From contig CP085833.1 in assembly GCA_020809705.1 (NCBI GenBank), positions 124,001 to 188,000 of the forward strand: a DNA stretch of 64,000 bases, written 5' to 3'. Source of the stretch: Calonectria ilicicola (lineage: Eukaryota > Ascomycota > Sordariomycetes > Hypocreales > Nectriaceae). The notes beneath the pieces were generated by a model. It was given only the letters and a program-made list of their open reading frames with translations. It searched no databases and was not told the DNA's origin. The position numbers and the translations under genes are program-made. Positions 1-9,866 of this stretch are shown here, piece by piece. Positions within the stretch are counted from its first letter, which is position 1; each line of letters begins with the position of its first letter.

Positions 1-1279
1 ACAGGCGCACATGGTATTTTTATTAATATTGGGTATTGTATTGCAGGATGGGTAGGGTGCGTAGGGTGGCATGACTTGATGACAAATTGTTACTGACTTG
101 CATGGCAATCAGGTTTGGATGCTACTTTACTCCTAATTCGGAATTTGCCTGGCGTTTCCCTTTTGCGGTGGTCATAATTTGGAGTATTTGCCTTCTACTA
201 GGGTCGTTTTATGGTAGGCGAAATTCTAAGGCCGAGTCTTTACCATGTAGGTTCTAACTCAACATAGTACCGGAAAGCCCTCGATTTTTGGTTCAACATG
301 ATGATCACCAGAAAGCCCTTGATATTCTTATTCGTCTCCATCATGATGCAAATGATCCAAACAACACATTTGCTCACAGAGAACTTCAGATGATAGTTGG
401 AAGGTGGCAGATGGAAAAGGATGTTGCCAAAAGGGATGGTAGATGGCGACTTTTCACCAAGAAGACTAATCGTCAAAGGCTTGTGCTTGCATGGTTAGTG
501 ATGGTGGGCGGTCAAAATATCGGGCCACTGGTCATCAACAATTACAACGTATTACTATATAACTCACTTGGGCTGGGTTCTACAACATCTTTACTTTTAT
601 CGGCCGTTTATAACTCTGTGGGATTTGCTATAGCTTGCATAGGTGGTTTGATATCGGATCGTCTTGGTCGACGGCGAGCTATGGGTAAGTTGTTTGGCTT
701 CGAAGCTTCTCGTATCCACTTGACTGAGTTTCAATCTAGTAACAGGTTATATCTTGATAACTTGTGTTTTTTCAATCCTCACTGGGATGATTGCCAAGTA
801 TAGCCACACACCGACAAAAGGATGGGCAATAGGTGCCACGTTGATGATATATGTCTACGTTGTTTGGTAAGAAGTTAAATCCACGAAAGATATTGCTGAT
901 ACTGACTGGATTAAACACGCAGCTACAATTCCTTTATTGACCTTAATCAGTTCACAGTTGCGACTGAAATATTTCCAACTCACGTTAGGAATCAAGCATC
1001 AGCTATCGCTATCAGTGGCCTATTTCTCGCTGATATTCTTTGGCTGAACTTGCTTCCTACAGCTACAGCAACTATTGGATGGAAATATTATCTGGTATTT
1101 GCATGTTTAGCTGTGGTACACACTATTTATTTAATTTTTTGCCTTCCGGAGGTACGTGTCAAATCTATATTGTCATCTTTGTTACATTCTAAGTCCAATA
1201 ATAGACGAGTGGTTGGCATTTGGAGGAGATGGATAATGCCATGAATAGTGGCGGCAAACCTTTCAAGGACGGCCCGTAG
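1..1279 (+). CDS. MFS sugar transporter, 3' part
   Basis: This is the C-terminal part of a sugar porter that would move hexoses or related sugars across the plasma membrane; the 5' end lies outside the window. Frame 1 is open from base 1, and five introns (57-112, 214-267, 685-745, 867-922, 1152-1204) keep the phase. Family signatures are in order: PESPRFL opening the central loop, a D-R-L-G-R-R-R loop between helices, a FTVATEIFPTHVRNQ stretch, and a terminal PET. The reading frame ends at TAG 1277-1279. It converges on the alcohol dehydrogenase. Substrate cannot be told from sequence. Start and full length are unknown. Confidence 0.9.
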
Positions 1280-1667
1280 TTGAGGGTGATAATGTAGAGG
1301 GTGACTGAAATAATATGAAGTGACCTCTACTGGAGATTTCGAAATGACAAGCTGGAAGGGGCCACGTAGTTAGTGCCAAATAAATCAAGAGTCTTGCTGC
1401 GCGCACACGTAAAGGTGTATGTGTGCACGCAGCAAGCCTCTAAATCAAATGTTGTTATTGTATTAGATGGACGGATATGAAGGCGTCAGTGGCTTATTGG
1501 CAAGTGACACTCGACGTATGTATCTGGCTAGGTTTTGATGATGTCGCGGGATGCATCCAAAAACAAAGACGATTGGGGTTGGTCTTGGCCTCACATAATC
1601 GCTACCAAATGTTATTGTATGGATGTTGTTCGATCATCAAAACCATCTTCATGTTGTTATGACTGCT
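1280..1667. other. convergent intergenic spacer
   Basis: This is the 3' spacer between two converging genes. I see no coding potential beyond a short unsupported reading frame. It contains the strong hairpin described separately. Confidence 0.6.
1393..1436. repeat. inverted repeat, 16 bp arms
   Basis: The arms at 1393-1408 and 1421-1436 pair over 16 bp with one mismatch around a 12-nt loop. It is GC-rich in an AT-rich spacer and lies between the 3' ends of two convergent genes. It could form an RNA hairpin on either strand. Confidence 0.8.
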
Positions 1668-2732
1668 CTACTTCACAAGTACCATACGTCCCGTGACTCT
1701 TCCTGCCCTGAGCAAATCCATTGCCTCATTCACAGTGTTCCATGGTAGCTTTTGAACTGTTATTGGGTTCAGCTTCCCTTCTTTAGCGAGCTGGATGATC
1801 CGTTGAAAATCCTCTAAATTTCCCGTAATATTTGAATAAATGGTAAGCCCTTTAAAAATATTACCGACAAGTGAGAGCTCGATTGATCCCCCCATGACAC
1901 CAACTTGAACCCATTTGGCGCCTTTGGCGATTACTCCATTGACCAAAGAAGCTGTACTCGAGCTGTTGACGAAGTCAATCACTGCAATAACTGGTCCGTT
2001 GGTTGCCTCGAGGATATCTTTTGATGCCGAGGGCCCTGACGTATTGACAGTTTTTGTTGCACCGGCAGCGATGGCGGCAGCGAGTTTCTCGTCACTGATG
2101 TCAGCACTGACGATATTCTCATGTCCAAACGCCTTCAATACGGATATTGCGGCAAGCCCCAAGCCTCCTGAGCCAATAAGTAGAATAGGCTCATCCGCCG
2201 GTAGGGGCATGACTTTGCTGACTGCACTTAGAGTTGTGATGCCTGAGCATCCAAATGTCGACGCTACGGCAGGATCGAGGTCACCAAGCTCAGCGAGATA
2301 CTTCGGGTGTGGGACCACCACATACTCGGCGAAGCCGCCATTTCGCAATGTCCCAAGCCCTCTTTGTGCAGCACAGAGATTGTCCTCTTCTTGGCTGCAA
2401 CGGGTGCATGAGCCGCACCCAAGCCATGGGTACACTATCTGTTGAGACCCGATCTGCAAAGGCCCTGCGTCTGGGCCCACCGAGATGACTTCTCCGAGTA
2501 TCTCATGCCCCAAAGCTATGGGCAATTGAATCCCACGATCTTTAACATAGAATCGCTGTCCTCCACCAATGTCGTAGAAGCCCTCGGCAGTGTGGAGGTC
2601 TGAATGACACACGCCCGCGTGAGTGACCCTGATCAATACATCTGTTCCTTGGGGTGTTGGAATCGGTTGGCGGATTTTTTCAAGAGGCTGTCCCCATTCA
2701 GTCAGAGCCCACACATCCATCATGTCGGTCAT
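1668..2732 (-). CDS. zinc-dependent alcohol dehydrogenase
   Basis: Intronless 354-residue medium-chain dehydrogenase that would interconvert an alcohol and aldehyde or ketone with NAD(P). The catalytic zinc ligands are Cys42, His76-Glu77 (GHE) and Cys162. The structural zinc lobe is Cys106, Cys109, Cys112 and Cys120. The Rossmann glycines GSGGLG lie near 187-192. Length is normal for the family. The start is the first ATG, followed at once by Asp and two more Met. It is divergent from an aldehyde dehydrogenase across a 462 bp promoter, suggesting an alcohol-aldehyde-acid pair acting on one substrate. The single-exon structure contrasts with most neighbours. Substrate is unknown. Confidence 0.92.
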   Translation of the reverse strand: MTDMMDVWALTEWGQPLEKIRQPIPTPQGTDVLIRVTHAGVCHSDLHTAEGFYDIGGGQRFYVKDRGIQLPIALGHEILGEVISVGPDAGPLQIGSQQIVYPWLGCGSCTRCSQEEDNLCAAQRGLGTLRNGGFAEYVVVPHPKYLAELGDLDPAVASTFGCSGITTLSAVSKVMPLPADEPILLIGSGGLGLAAISVLKAFGHENIVSADISDEKLAAAIAAGATKTVNTSGPSASKDILEATNGPVIAVIDFVNSSSTASLVNGVIAKGAKWVQVGVMGGSIELSLVGNIFKGLTIYSNITGNLEDFQRIIQLAKEGKLNPITVQKLPWNTVNEAMDLLRAGRVTGRMVLVK

Positions 2733-3194
2733 TTTGTTATTTGTCGCACGTGGAGCAGATTTTGATTGTGGAAGATTGTGTATTGTAAAGGCATTAAGCG
2801 GTTGGTATTTATCTAATTAGCCAGACTTGTCGGCGCTAGCCGAGTTGAACTCTTCGAGCGGTCAACACACAATACGCCCTTCAGATTCTTGGTCGCAATG
2901 ACGTTGTTAGGTGATTGCCGCAGATCGGACCTCATCCGAAGTTTGGACCAATTAAGAACGCTTTGAGAAGCATCAGAAAAGAGGGGTATTTCCGAGGAGA
3001 ATTTCGGGCGGTAGCGCGCAACCTCAATCTCGGAAATGCTGACACTCGGACCGAGATGAGAATAGCAGGGCTGCCAGTCAACTCCGCACTGTAGATCTTA
3101 GAGCATTTATACACAATACATTCAATTCCACAAACTGTGTGATTTTCTAGTATCAAAATTTCATCAACAATATTCTCTCTAAAGAAACAGGAAA
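2733..3194. promoter_or_regulatory. divergent ADH/ALDH promoter
   Basis: A 462 bp shared upstream region. It contains paired triplets typical of Zn2Cys6 targets: CGG-N6-CCG at 2831-2842, CGG-N7-CCG at 2926-2938, and CTCGG-A-CCGAG at 3045-3055. Whether any of these is bound is inference. Confidence 0.5.
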
Positions 3195-4714
3195 ATGAGC
3201 TCCGTCGATTTGGATCCAAAAGCATACGATAAGCTGTACTTGAATGGCCAGTATGTTGCAGCACAGAGCGAGCAGACCTACAGTCTTAAAAACCCCAAAA
3301 ACAATGTGACTGTAACGGATGATATTCCTCTTGCAGGGCCTGCTGATGTTGACGCGGCAGTCAAATACGCTGAAAATGCTTTCTACGGGCCATGGAGCCA
3401 ATATACAGCAGTCCAAAGAACCGAGTGTTTTCTCAAACTTGCCTCTTTGCTTGACGATGAACTTATGCCAATTTTAAAGTTGGATTCTCTAACATCTGGA
3501 ATCCCGATTTCATTGGGCCCAGCGCGTGAGCGCAATTACATCAAAAACTGTGTGCTTTATTATGCAGGGTGGACGGACAAGCAAAGAGGAGACTATTTTC
3601 CCGCCGACGATGGTAAGTCAAACTCATAAATCTGCATTCAACTAGCTAACACAATTGGAACTCAGGGTATGTAAAATTAGTTCGACACGAACCTCTTGGC
3701 GTGTGCGCTGCTATTAACCCATTTAACGCGCCCTTGGCATGCTTTTTCCTAAAGGCTGCACCAGCGCTTGCAACCGGAAATGTGATGATTATAAAGCCTA
3801 GCGAGAAGACACCACTAGGCTCTTTAGCTGCAGCGGCTCTATTTGAAAAGGCGGGTTTCCCTCCAGGCGTGATCCAAGTCATCACAGGTGATGGATCTAC
3901 GGGTGCTCTACTCGCTGAGCATATGAGAATCCGAAAGGTGAGCTTCACAGGCTCGGTGGCAACAGGCAAAAGAATACAGGAAGCCGCCGCTGGAAGCAAT
4001 TTAAAGCGAGTCACACTTGAGCTAGGAGGGAAAAGTCCAGCCGTAATTTTTGAGGATGCAAATTTAGAAAATGCAGTTACATGGACAGTCAACTCCATCC
4101 TGGTACGGAGCGGACAGCTCTGTGTCGCTGCATCAAGGGTATATGTCCACCAAAGCATCGCGGACCAGTTCATCCAAGAATACAAAAAGAGAATGCAGGC
4201 TGCTGTTAATGACTTGGGAGACCCTCAAGACCCATCTGTCCGATTAGGACCCATGGTCGATGAGTCTCAGCTTGAGCGTGTCAAGGGAATGGTGGAGCGA
4301 GGGAAATGCGAAGCTCAACTTCTTGTTGGAGGTAAGCAACACGGAGACACAGGGTGTTTTATGGAGCCCACAGTGTTTTTGAATCCGAAAGATGAGGCCG
4401 AAATATATCGGAAGGAAATATTTGGGCCCGTTAGCATTATCAAGACATTCGAAACTGAGGAGGAGGTTTTGAAGCTGGCCAACGACACAGAATTTGGTTT
4501 GATGTCTGGTGTCTTCACCCGCGATATCACGCGCGCCCTCCGGGTATCATCTGCATTGGAATCAGGAGTTGTCGGTGTAAATTGTATCAGCTTGCAAAAC
4601 ATGCAAACTCCATTTGGCGGGAAGAAGCAGAGTGGTATTGGCCGGGAATTTGGGGAATATGCTTTGCGGTTGTTCACGGAGCCGAAGACAGTTCTCATTA
4701 ATATGTCGGCATAG
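3195..4714 (+). CDS. aldehyde dehydrogenase
   Basis: Predicted 488-residue NAD(P)-dependent aldehyde dehydrogenase from two exons (intron 3613-3665). It oxidises an aldehyde to the acid through a Cys thioester. The SFTGS cofactor motif is present, Glu258 sits in LELGGKSP, and the catalytic Cys292 sits in GQLCVAASR. The 34-residue Glu-Cys spacing matches the family. A C-terminal FGGKKQSGIGRE motif is intact. The length is normal and no key residue is missing. It shares a promoter with the alcohol dehydrogenase and converges on the hydrolase gene, with about 276 bp between stops. It probably completes alcohol-to-acid oxidation. Substrate is unassigned. Confidence 0.93.
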
Positions 4715-4990
4715 ATTCTCGAGGTTATATGGAGGTAGCAGGTACTTCAATACAAGCATCATTATTTTAACATGGCAGAATTTCAAGAACTGACCCTGAA
4801 GTATTGATTTCTATTGGGGTAGTAAAAAGTTGCATGATGGTACTTCTTTCTAGCTGCTATTTCAATATCACACACTCCATAGTTACACTTTTATCTGGTG
4901 AAGAATCTCCCTCACAACTGTTGGATATCAAACGAAAATTCGTGAATAAATGTGGACATTCTCTATTATATATATCACAAATAATCACAT

Positions 4991-5986
4991 TCAGAATCTG
5001 CTACGAAGAAAATCCCTGATATTCGATGCGATATCATCTGGCTTTTCCATTGGTGACCAATGTCCAGAATCAATCCAAACTTCCTTCAGATCAGGCACTA
5101 GCCCCTGGTCCTTTGCCAACGCCATCATTTCTGGTACGCAAACAGCATCTCTAGTGCAAAGCAAAAATAGAACTGGAACATCAATAGTTAAAGCTCCCTT
5201 GGGAATGGTCGAATCTGATTTGGTCTGAATGTTGGATGCAGTCGCCTTGTACATCTGTAGAGCCGGACCGAATCCATGAGTTTTGAATTGCTCCATGAAT
5301 TTGTCTTTGTAGCCCGTTTTATTGGCGTATTCTTTGACTGGTACTTCTTTGTCACCAATCAAAAAGTTTCGCATGGCATTTGGTACACAAAACATCTTCT
5401 TCATCCAGTCATCCACATCGCCATGTAGAACCTGCCACATCTTTTCCAAATTCGCTTCTATTATTTCATGAGCATCCGGTGCTGTCAAAAACTCCCAGTA
5501 AGAAAACTGTGGGTAGCCCAAAACCTTCTCTGTAAGCTTGTTGACTGCATCAAGGTCGAAAGGTTCCTCAGACGGAACAAGGTACCCGGTATTACAGAGC
5601 ACCACCGCACAAAATAGCTGCGGGTTGTGGAGGTAAATGCGTTGAGCCAAAGCGCTGCCCCAGTCATGACCAACGAGGATGGTAGTTTTAGCGTTTTCAA
5701 CGCGTAGAATATCCACAAAGTCTTCAGCCTGGTCTTTGTATGCATACAAGCTTGTGTCTTCCGGCTTGTCGGTGCCCCCATACCCTAAGCAATCGGGTAC
5801 AATTATTTTATTTGGGAGATCTCGAAGTGCCATAACCACACCGGACCAAAGGTGCGCAGAATCTGGAAAGCCATGAATGAAGAGTAAGGTCGGAAGATCA
5901 TCCGCGGTGTTATTACAGGGAGAGACAAAATATGTGTATGTGAGTGAGCGTCGTGTGACAAGAACTTTGCGTTGGTAGTTCTCCAT
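4991..5986 (-). CDS. alpha/beta hydrolase, epoxide-hydrolase-like
   Basis: Intronless 331-residue alpha/beta-fold hydrolase. HGFPDS at 38-43 supplies the oxyanion-hole motif of soluble epoxide hydrolases. The nucleophile position in GHDWG is Asp108, as in epoxide hydrolases and haloalkane dehalogenases rather than the Ser of esterases. The general base is His309 in DSGHW near the C-terminus. The likely reaction is opening an epoxide to a diol, which fits the adjacent FAD monooxygenase, since some relatives of that enzyme are epoxidases. The two genes are divergent across 673 bp. Dehalogenase activity is possible but less likely in this setting. Confidence 0.85.
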   Translation of the reverse strand: MENYQRKVLVTRRSLTYTYFVSPCNNTADDLPTLLFIHGFPDSAHLWSGVVMALRDLPNKIIVPDCLGYGGTDKPEDTSLYAYKDQAEDFVDILRVENAKTTILVGHDWGSALAQRIYLHNPQLFCAVVLCNTGYLVPSEEPFDLDAVNKLTEKVLGYPQFSYWEFLTAPDAHEIIEANLEKMWQVLHGDVDDWMKKMFCVPNAMRNFLIGDKEVPVKEYANKTGYKDKFMEQFKTHGFGPALQMYKATASNIQTKSDSTIPKGALTIDVPVLFLLCTRDAVCVPEMMALAKDQGLVPDLKEVWIDSGHWSPMEKPDDIASNIRDFLRSRF

Positions 5987-6659
5987 GGTAATTACAAAAT
6001 AATCAGATGTTGCGGTTATGAAGATATGCTGAGATAGAATTTGACGATATGATGAACCACCTGTCCTGACAAACTAACTATCTCTATAAAGTAGAGAAAT
6101 ATCATGTTGAAAACTCTCTAAACTAAACCACTCAATGAGGAAGATTGTGGGGGCTCGTGTGACTGTCGGTCCGGTATAACCGCATCGATACCAATTGTGC
6201 ACGTGTGAGTTTTTCTGTTGACCTAAATTTCTCTACAAATATAACTAACAAGAAATAACCGGAAATATGATTTGCTCAAGTAGTGTAAAGGTTTTCTAGC
6301 TTACAAGTGGATCGGATCCGTGAAAGCAAATTCGGGCCGGATTTCCGATTAGCGGTGGGCTTCTCCGAAGACGAAGATCGGAATACTCCTGGCGGACCGT
6401 CAATCATTTGAATCTGTAACAACCTTTTCCAGCCACCAGTTGAACTCCGAAATGATGCACCATGAATCTAACTCGTTCGTCGCAGTGACTGCTCAGTGGC
6501 CATGTGGCTATGAGACGCGATCTTTTGGAATAGGCCCGGGACGGCTCCTAACCCAGATATAAGCCCTGATCCCCTCAACTAGGTTGTGATCAAATCATTC
6601 CAAGCTTTGTCATCTCACTCAAACAATTATATACGAACTCCGTCCCAAGGAAGAGAAAA
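5987..6659. promoter_or_regulatory. divergent hydrolase/monooxygenase promoter
   Basis: A 673 bp bidirectional promoter. Notable sites are CGG-N5-CCG at 6172-6182, the palindrome CGGATCCG at 6314-6321, and the everted pair CCG-N5-CGG at 6345-6355. A GATATAAG element about 105 bp before the monooxygenase ATG could be its TATA box. The CGG/CCG spacing fits a Zn2Cys6 dimer; binding is inferred. Confidence 0.5.
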
Positions 6660-9295
6660 ATGGGTGCCAAAAGCGATTTCAAGGTGGTGATTGGGGGTGG
6701 CAGTATCACAGGCCTTACATTGGCCAATATGCTCCAGCTTTATGACATCGACTTTATCGTTCTTGAGGCCTACGCTGATATTGCTCCTCAAATAGGGGCA
6801 AGTATTGGCTTACTACCGCATGGCAATCGGATATTAGACCAACTTGGCGTCTACCAAAAGATCTTGGACCTTTGCCCTCCGCTCGATTCGTTTCACTTTC
6901 GTGATGAGACAGGCAAGGTAATTTGTGAATTTCGCGGTATGAATCAATCTATGCACGAGAGGTGAGTCTGTGCCCTCCCAAAGAAGATATATGGGCGCTA
7001 ACCACTTAGGCACGGCTACCCAATAACATTTCTGGATCGGCAAATGGTGCTCCAAGTCCTATACGACAATATCCGAGACAAGACAAAAGTTCTCACAAGC
7101 AAACGAGTCGTAAAAGTCGACATGAGCGACGATGGAGTGCTTGTCAAGACTACGGATGGATCATCGTACAAGGGCGACATCTTGGTGGGGGCTGACGGAA
7201 TTCACAGCACTGTTAGAAGTGAAATGTGGAGGATCGCAAATGCGAGGTCACCTGGCTGGATCCCATCCGATGAACATACATGTAAGCGTGAAGGTTTGCG
7301 TGTCAACAAGCAACACTGACATATCATAGCGGTTCCATGCGATTATGGATGCGTATTCGGGATCTCGAATCCCTGCGATGGAATTGAGCCTGGTGCATCA
7401 AACTCAGTGTTCAGAAAACACGAATCCTATATTATGAATGGCGGTCCTGGCGGCCGGGTTTATTGGTTTTACTTCTTCAAGTTGGCACAGCGGGCCTACG
7501 GTCCTGACATTCCAACCTACACTAAGGAAGATGAGAAGAGGGTGCTGGAGCAGAGGCAAAATGATAACATCACTCCCACTCTGAAATTCAAAGACGTCCT
7601 GGACAATAGAATCACGTCTGTGCTGGTACCTTTGCAGGAGTATGTCTTTCGACAGTGGTACTATAAACGAATCATTACCATTGGAGACTCTTCACACAAA
7701 GTATGCATACCAAAGTCTGAAAATATAGACCTTTGCTAATCATATGCAGTTTCATCCTATAGCAGGTCACGGAGGCAATGCCTGCATAGAGACAGCGGCC
7801 ACCTTTGTTAATCATCTTCGCAAGACTTTGGCAGCTTCAAACGGATCTAAACCCACATTATCCCAGATCGAGAATCTCTTCTCCACAACTCAGAATATTA
7901 GACAAGCCAGAGCCACTGGCTTGAAAGAACATTCACACGAACAACAGCGGACTGAATTGCTTGACACACCATTTCATGAACTCGCTGCTTTTTATCTTCT
8001 GCCTCTTACAGACACCGAAGATGTCACGTTCAATTTCTCTCGCAACATGCCACTCGCAGAGAAGCTAGATAATCCGAAACTGAAACCGGTCCCCAGACTC
8101 ATCCCTTACAAGGATGAACTACTCAGCAATCCAGTACCTCGTGGTAATAAGAAGTGGTATCTCATCTCTTTCTACTTACTTGTCGCTGGGTTCGTTCATT
8201 ATGGTATGTGGGTTTGGTCTGAGAACTATGGTCTCGGCAATCAGCTGGGAACAATTCTAGAAACGGGACGGTTCCCAGCTGATCCAAACTTTCCTCTTAA
8301 ACGCAAATACCTTGGGATAAAGTTTATTGACGATTATTTGGCCTTCCTGGCAGCGATCTTTATGCCTGGTTTAAATAACTGGGACAGTAACTTTGGCATG
8401 ATTCAAATGTACTTTCTCGGCATGCTCACCCAACCCATTGCGATCTGGTCTATCGAAGCATATCGTAAACGTAATGCTCTAACGCCTTTGACGTTGTCAG
8501 TATCAGCCCTCTTCAGTCTGTAGTTTATATTTACTGACAGCTTCCAGAATTACCATCTGGTTCACTCTTGTTCAGTCCGCTGGTATTGGGATTTATATGC
8601 CCATTTATTATGCCGTATATACTTACATCTCGGAGCCGGAAACCTACTGGTGGCCACTCAATCGAGAAGTTCCGGTTCAATTCTCCAGTTCACTATTAGG
8701 GGCAGTACTCATCGGCTATGTCCTTCCCACAATTCTTATGTTCTTGCCATGGAAAGATCCATCCAACATGCAAAACTTCGAAGCTCTTTGGCAGCCATCC
8801 CCAATGTTCGTCCCACTTATTTGCAGTGCTCTGGCTTATCTGTATACCAGAAAGCATGGTCAAACAAAGACCCCCAAACGAGCCAGCCAGTGTTTTCCTG
8901 ATATCCCCCATCTCAAAAATATCTACATCGTAACTGGCTTTTTGGGGTTGGTATTTCATGTTTACTGTGTCGGCAAAATTCTGATGTCACCGGATCTTAC
9001 ACTATCATCGGTCTTTTGGCCTGACTTTGCTGCGGAGCCCAAAGCTCTTGGGGAAGGCCTAAGACAAATTTTCTTGGCTGACTTCTGGGGCTTTCATGTT
9101 GCTACATATGCGTGGCTTTGTATGGCTGTCTGGGATATAAAGCGAATGGGTCGCACGACAGTCGAAGTGGGGAAGACCTCAGCCCAAATTGCCCTTGGAA
9201 GCGTCATCATTGGCCCCGGTGCTACTATGTCAGCCGTTTGGTATTGGAGAGAACGCGCGATGGCTAAGACCAACTTTGCAAAGGGTCTAGCTTAA
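6660..9295 (+). CDS. FAD monooxygenase fused to polytopic membrane domain
   Basis: Five exons (introns 6962-7009, 7282-7329, 7701-7749, 8496-8547) give 812 residues. The first 440 or so form a PaxM-like flavin monooxygenase: the VVIGGGSITG dinucleotide motif near residue 10, then GADGIHS, and GDSSHK with PIAGHGGNACIE across the 7701-7749 junction. From about residue 449 the chain turns hydrophobic, with 8-9 predicted spans ending in RERAMAKTNFAKGLA. PaxM-class enzymes epoxidise or hydroxylate prenyl chains in meroterpenoid and indole-diterpene pathways. Fungal membrane terpene cyclases are separate small proteins there, so a cyclase or anchor role for the tail is only a hypothesis. The fusion is continuous in frame inside exon 4, so it is not a mis-joined pair. 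It would sit in the ER or another endomembrane. Confidence 0.85.
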
Positions 9296-9866
9296 TTGCT
9301 ATTTTGATGCCTGGTGAGTCTTGATGGAGATGACTGTTGCGGAATAGGTAGTTTGATGTACCTACAAATTACACTGATTAAAACGTGTATTTTGTCAATT
9401 TTGAGTGGAAGGCCACAGGTTTCTGCCAATTAGTGTTCCAGTTTTGCAATTTGAGAACGATCTTTATTCAACTTTCCTCCCATCATTCTGCATCTCACTA
9501 CTGCTTGATCAAAAAGAGAAATGATTTCATGGTTATCGGCGTCCTCATCTCAACAAAAGCCACGATAGAATCGCAATAGAATCGCCGCAAATTTTGATCC
9601 AATCGAATTTTAGTAGATCTTCATGTTGATTCATCTAAGTGTTAAATTCAACTTAGCAGGGGGCCTCCATTCTTTATGCTAGCTGAAAAATAAATTGCAT
9701 TGGGTATAAAAATTGCATCTATGGCTAATTGAACCACTTTCATCCTGTATCCAAACCATAAATGAGGACAATTAGCCCTTATATTACAATCAAGTAAATC
9801 AATACAACATTTGTTTCAAGGTACACGCTCACACAGCAGGATGCTTCGTCAAGCCAATCTCCATTC
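9296..9866. other. convergent intergenic spacer
   Basis: AT-rich 3' spacer of 571 bp between converging monooxygenase and regulator genes. I see no supported gene; short open frames here have no domain signal. Confidence 0.6.
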
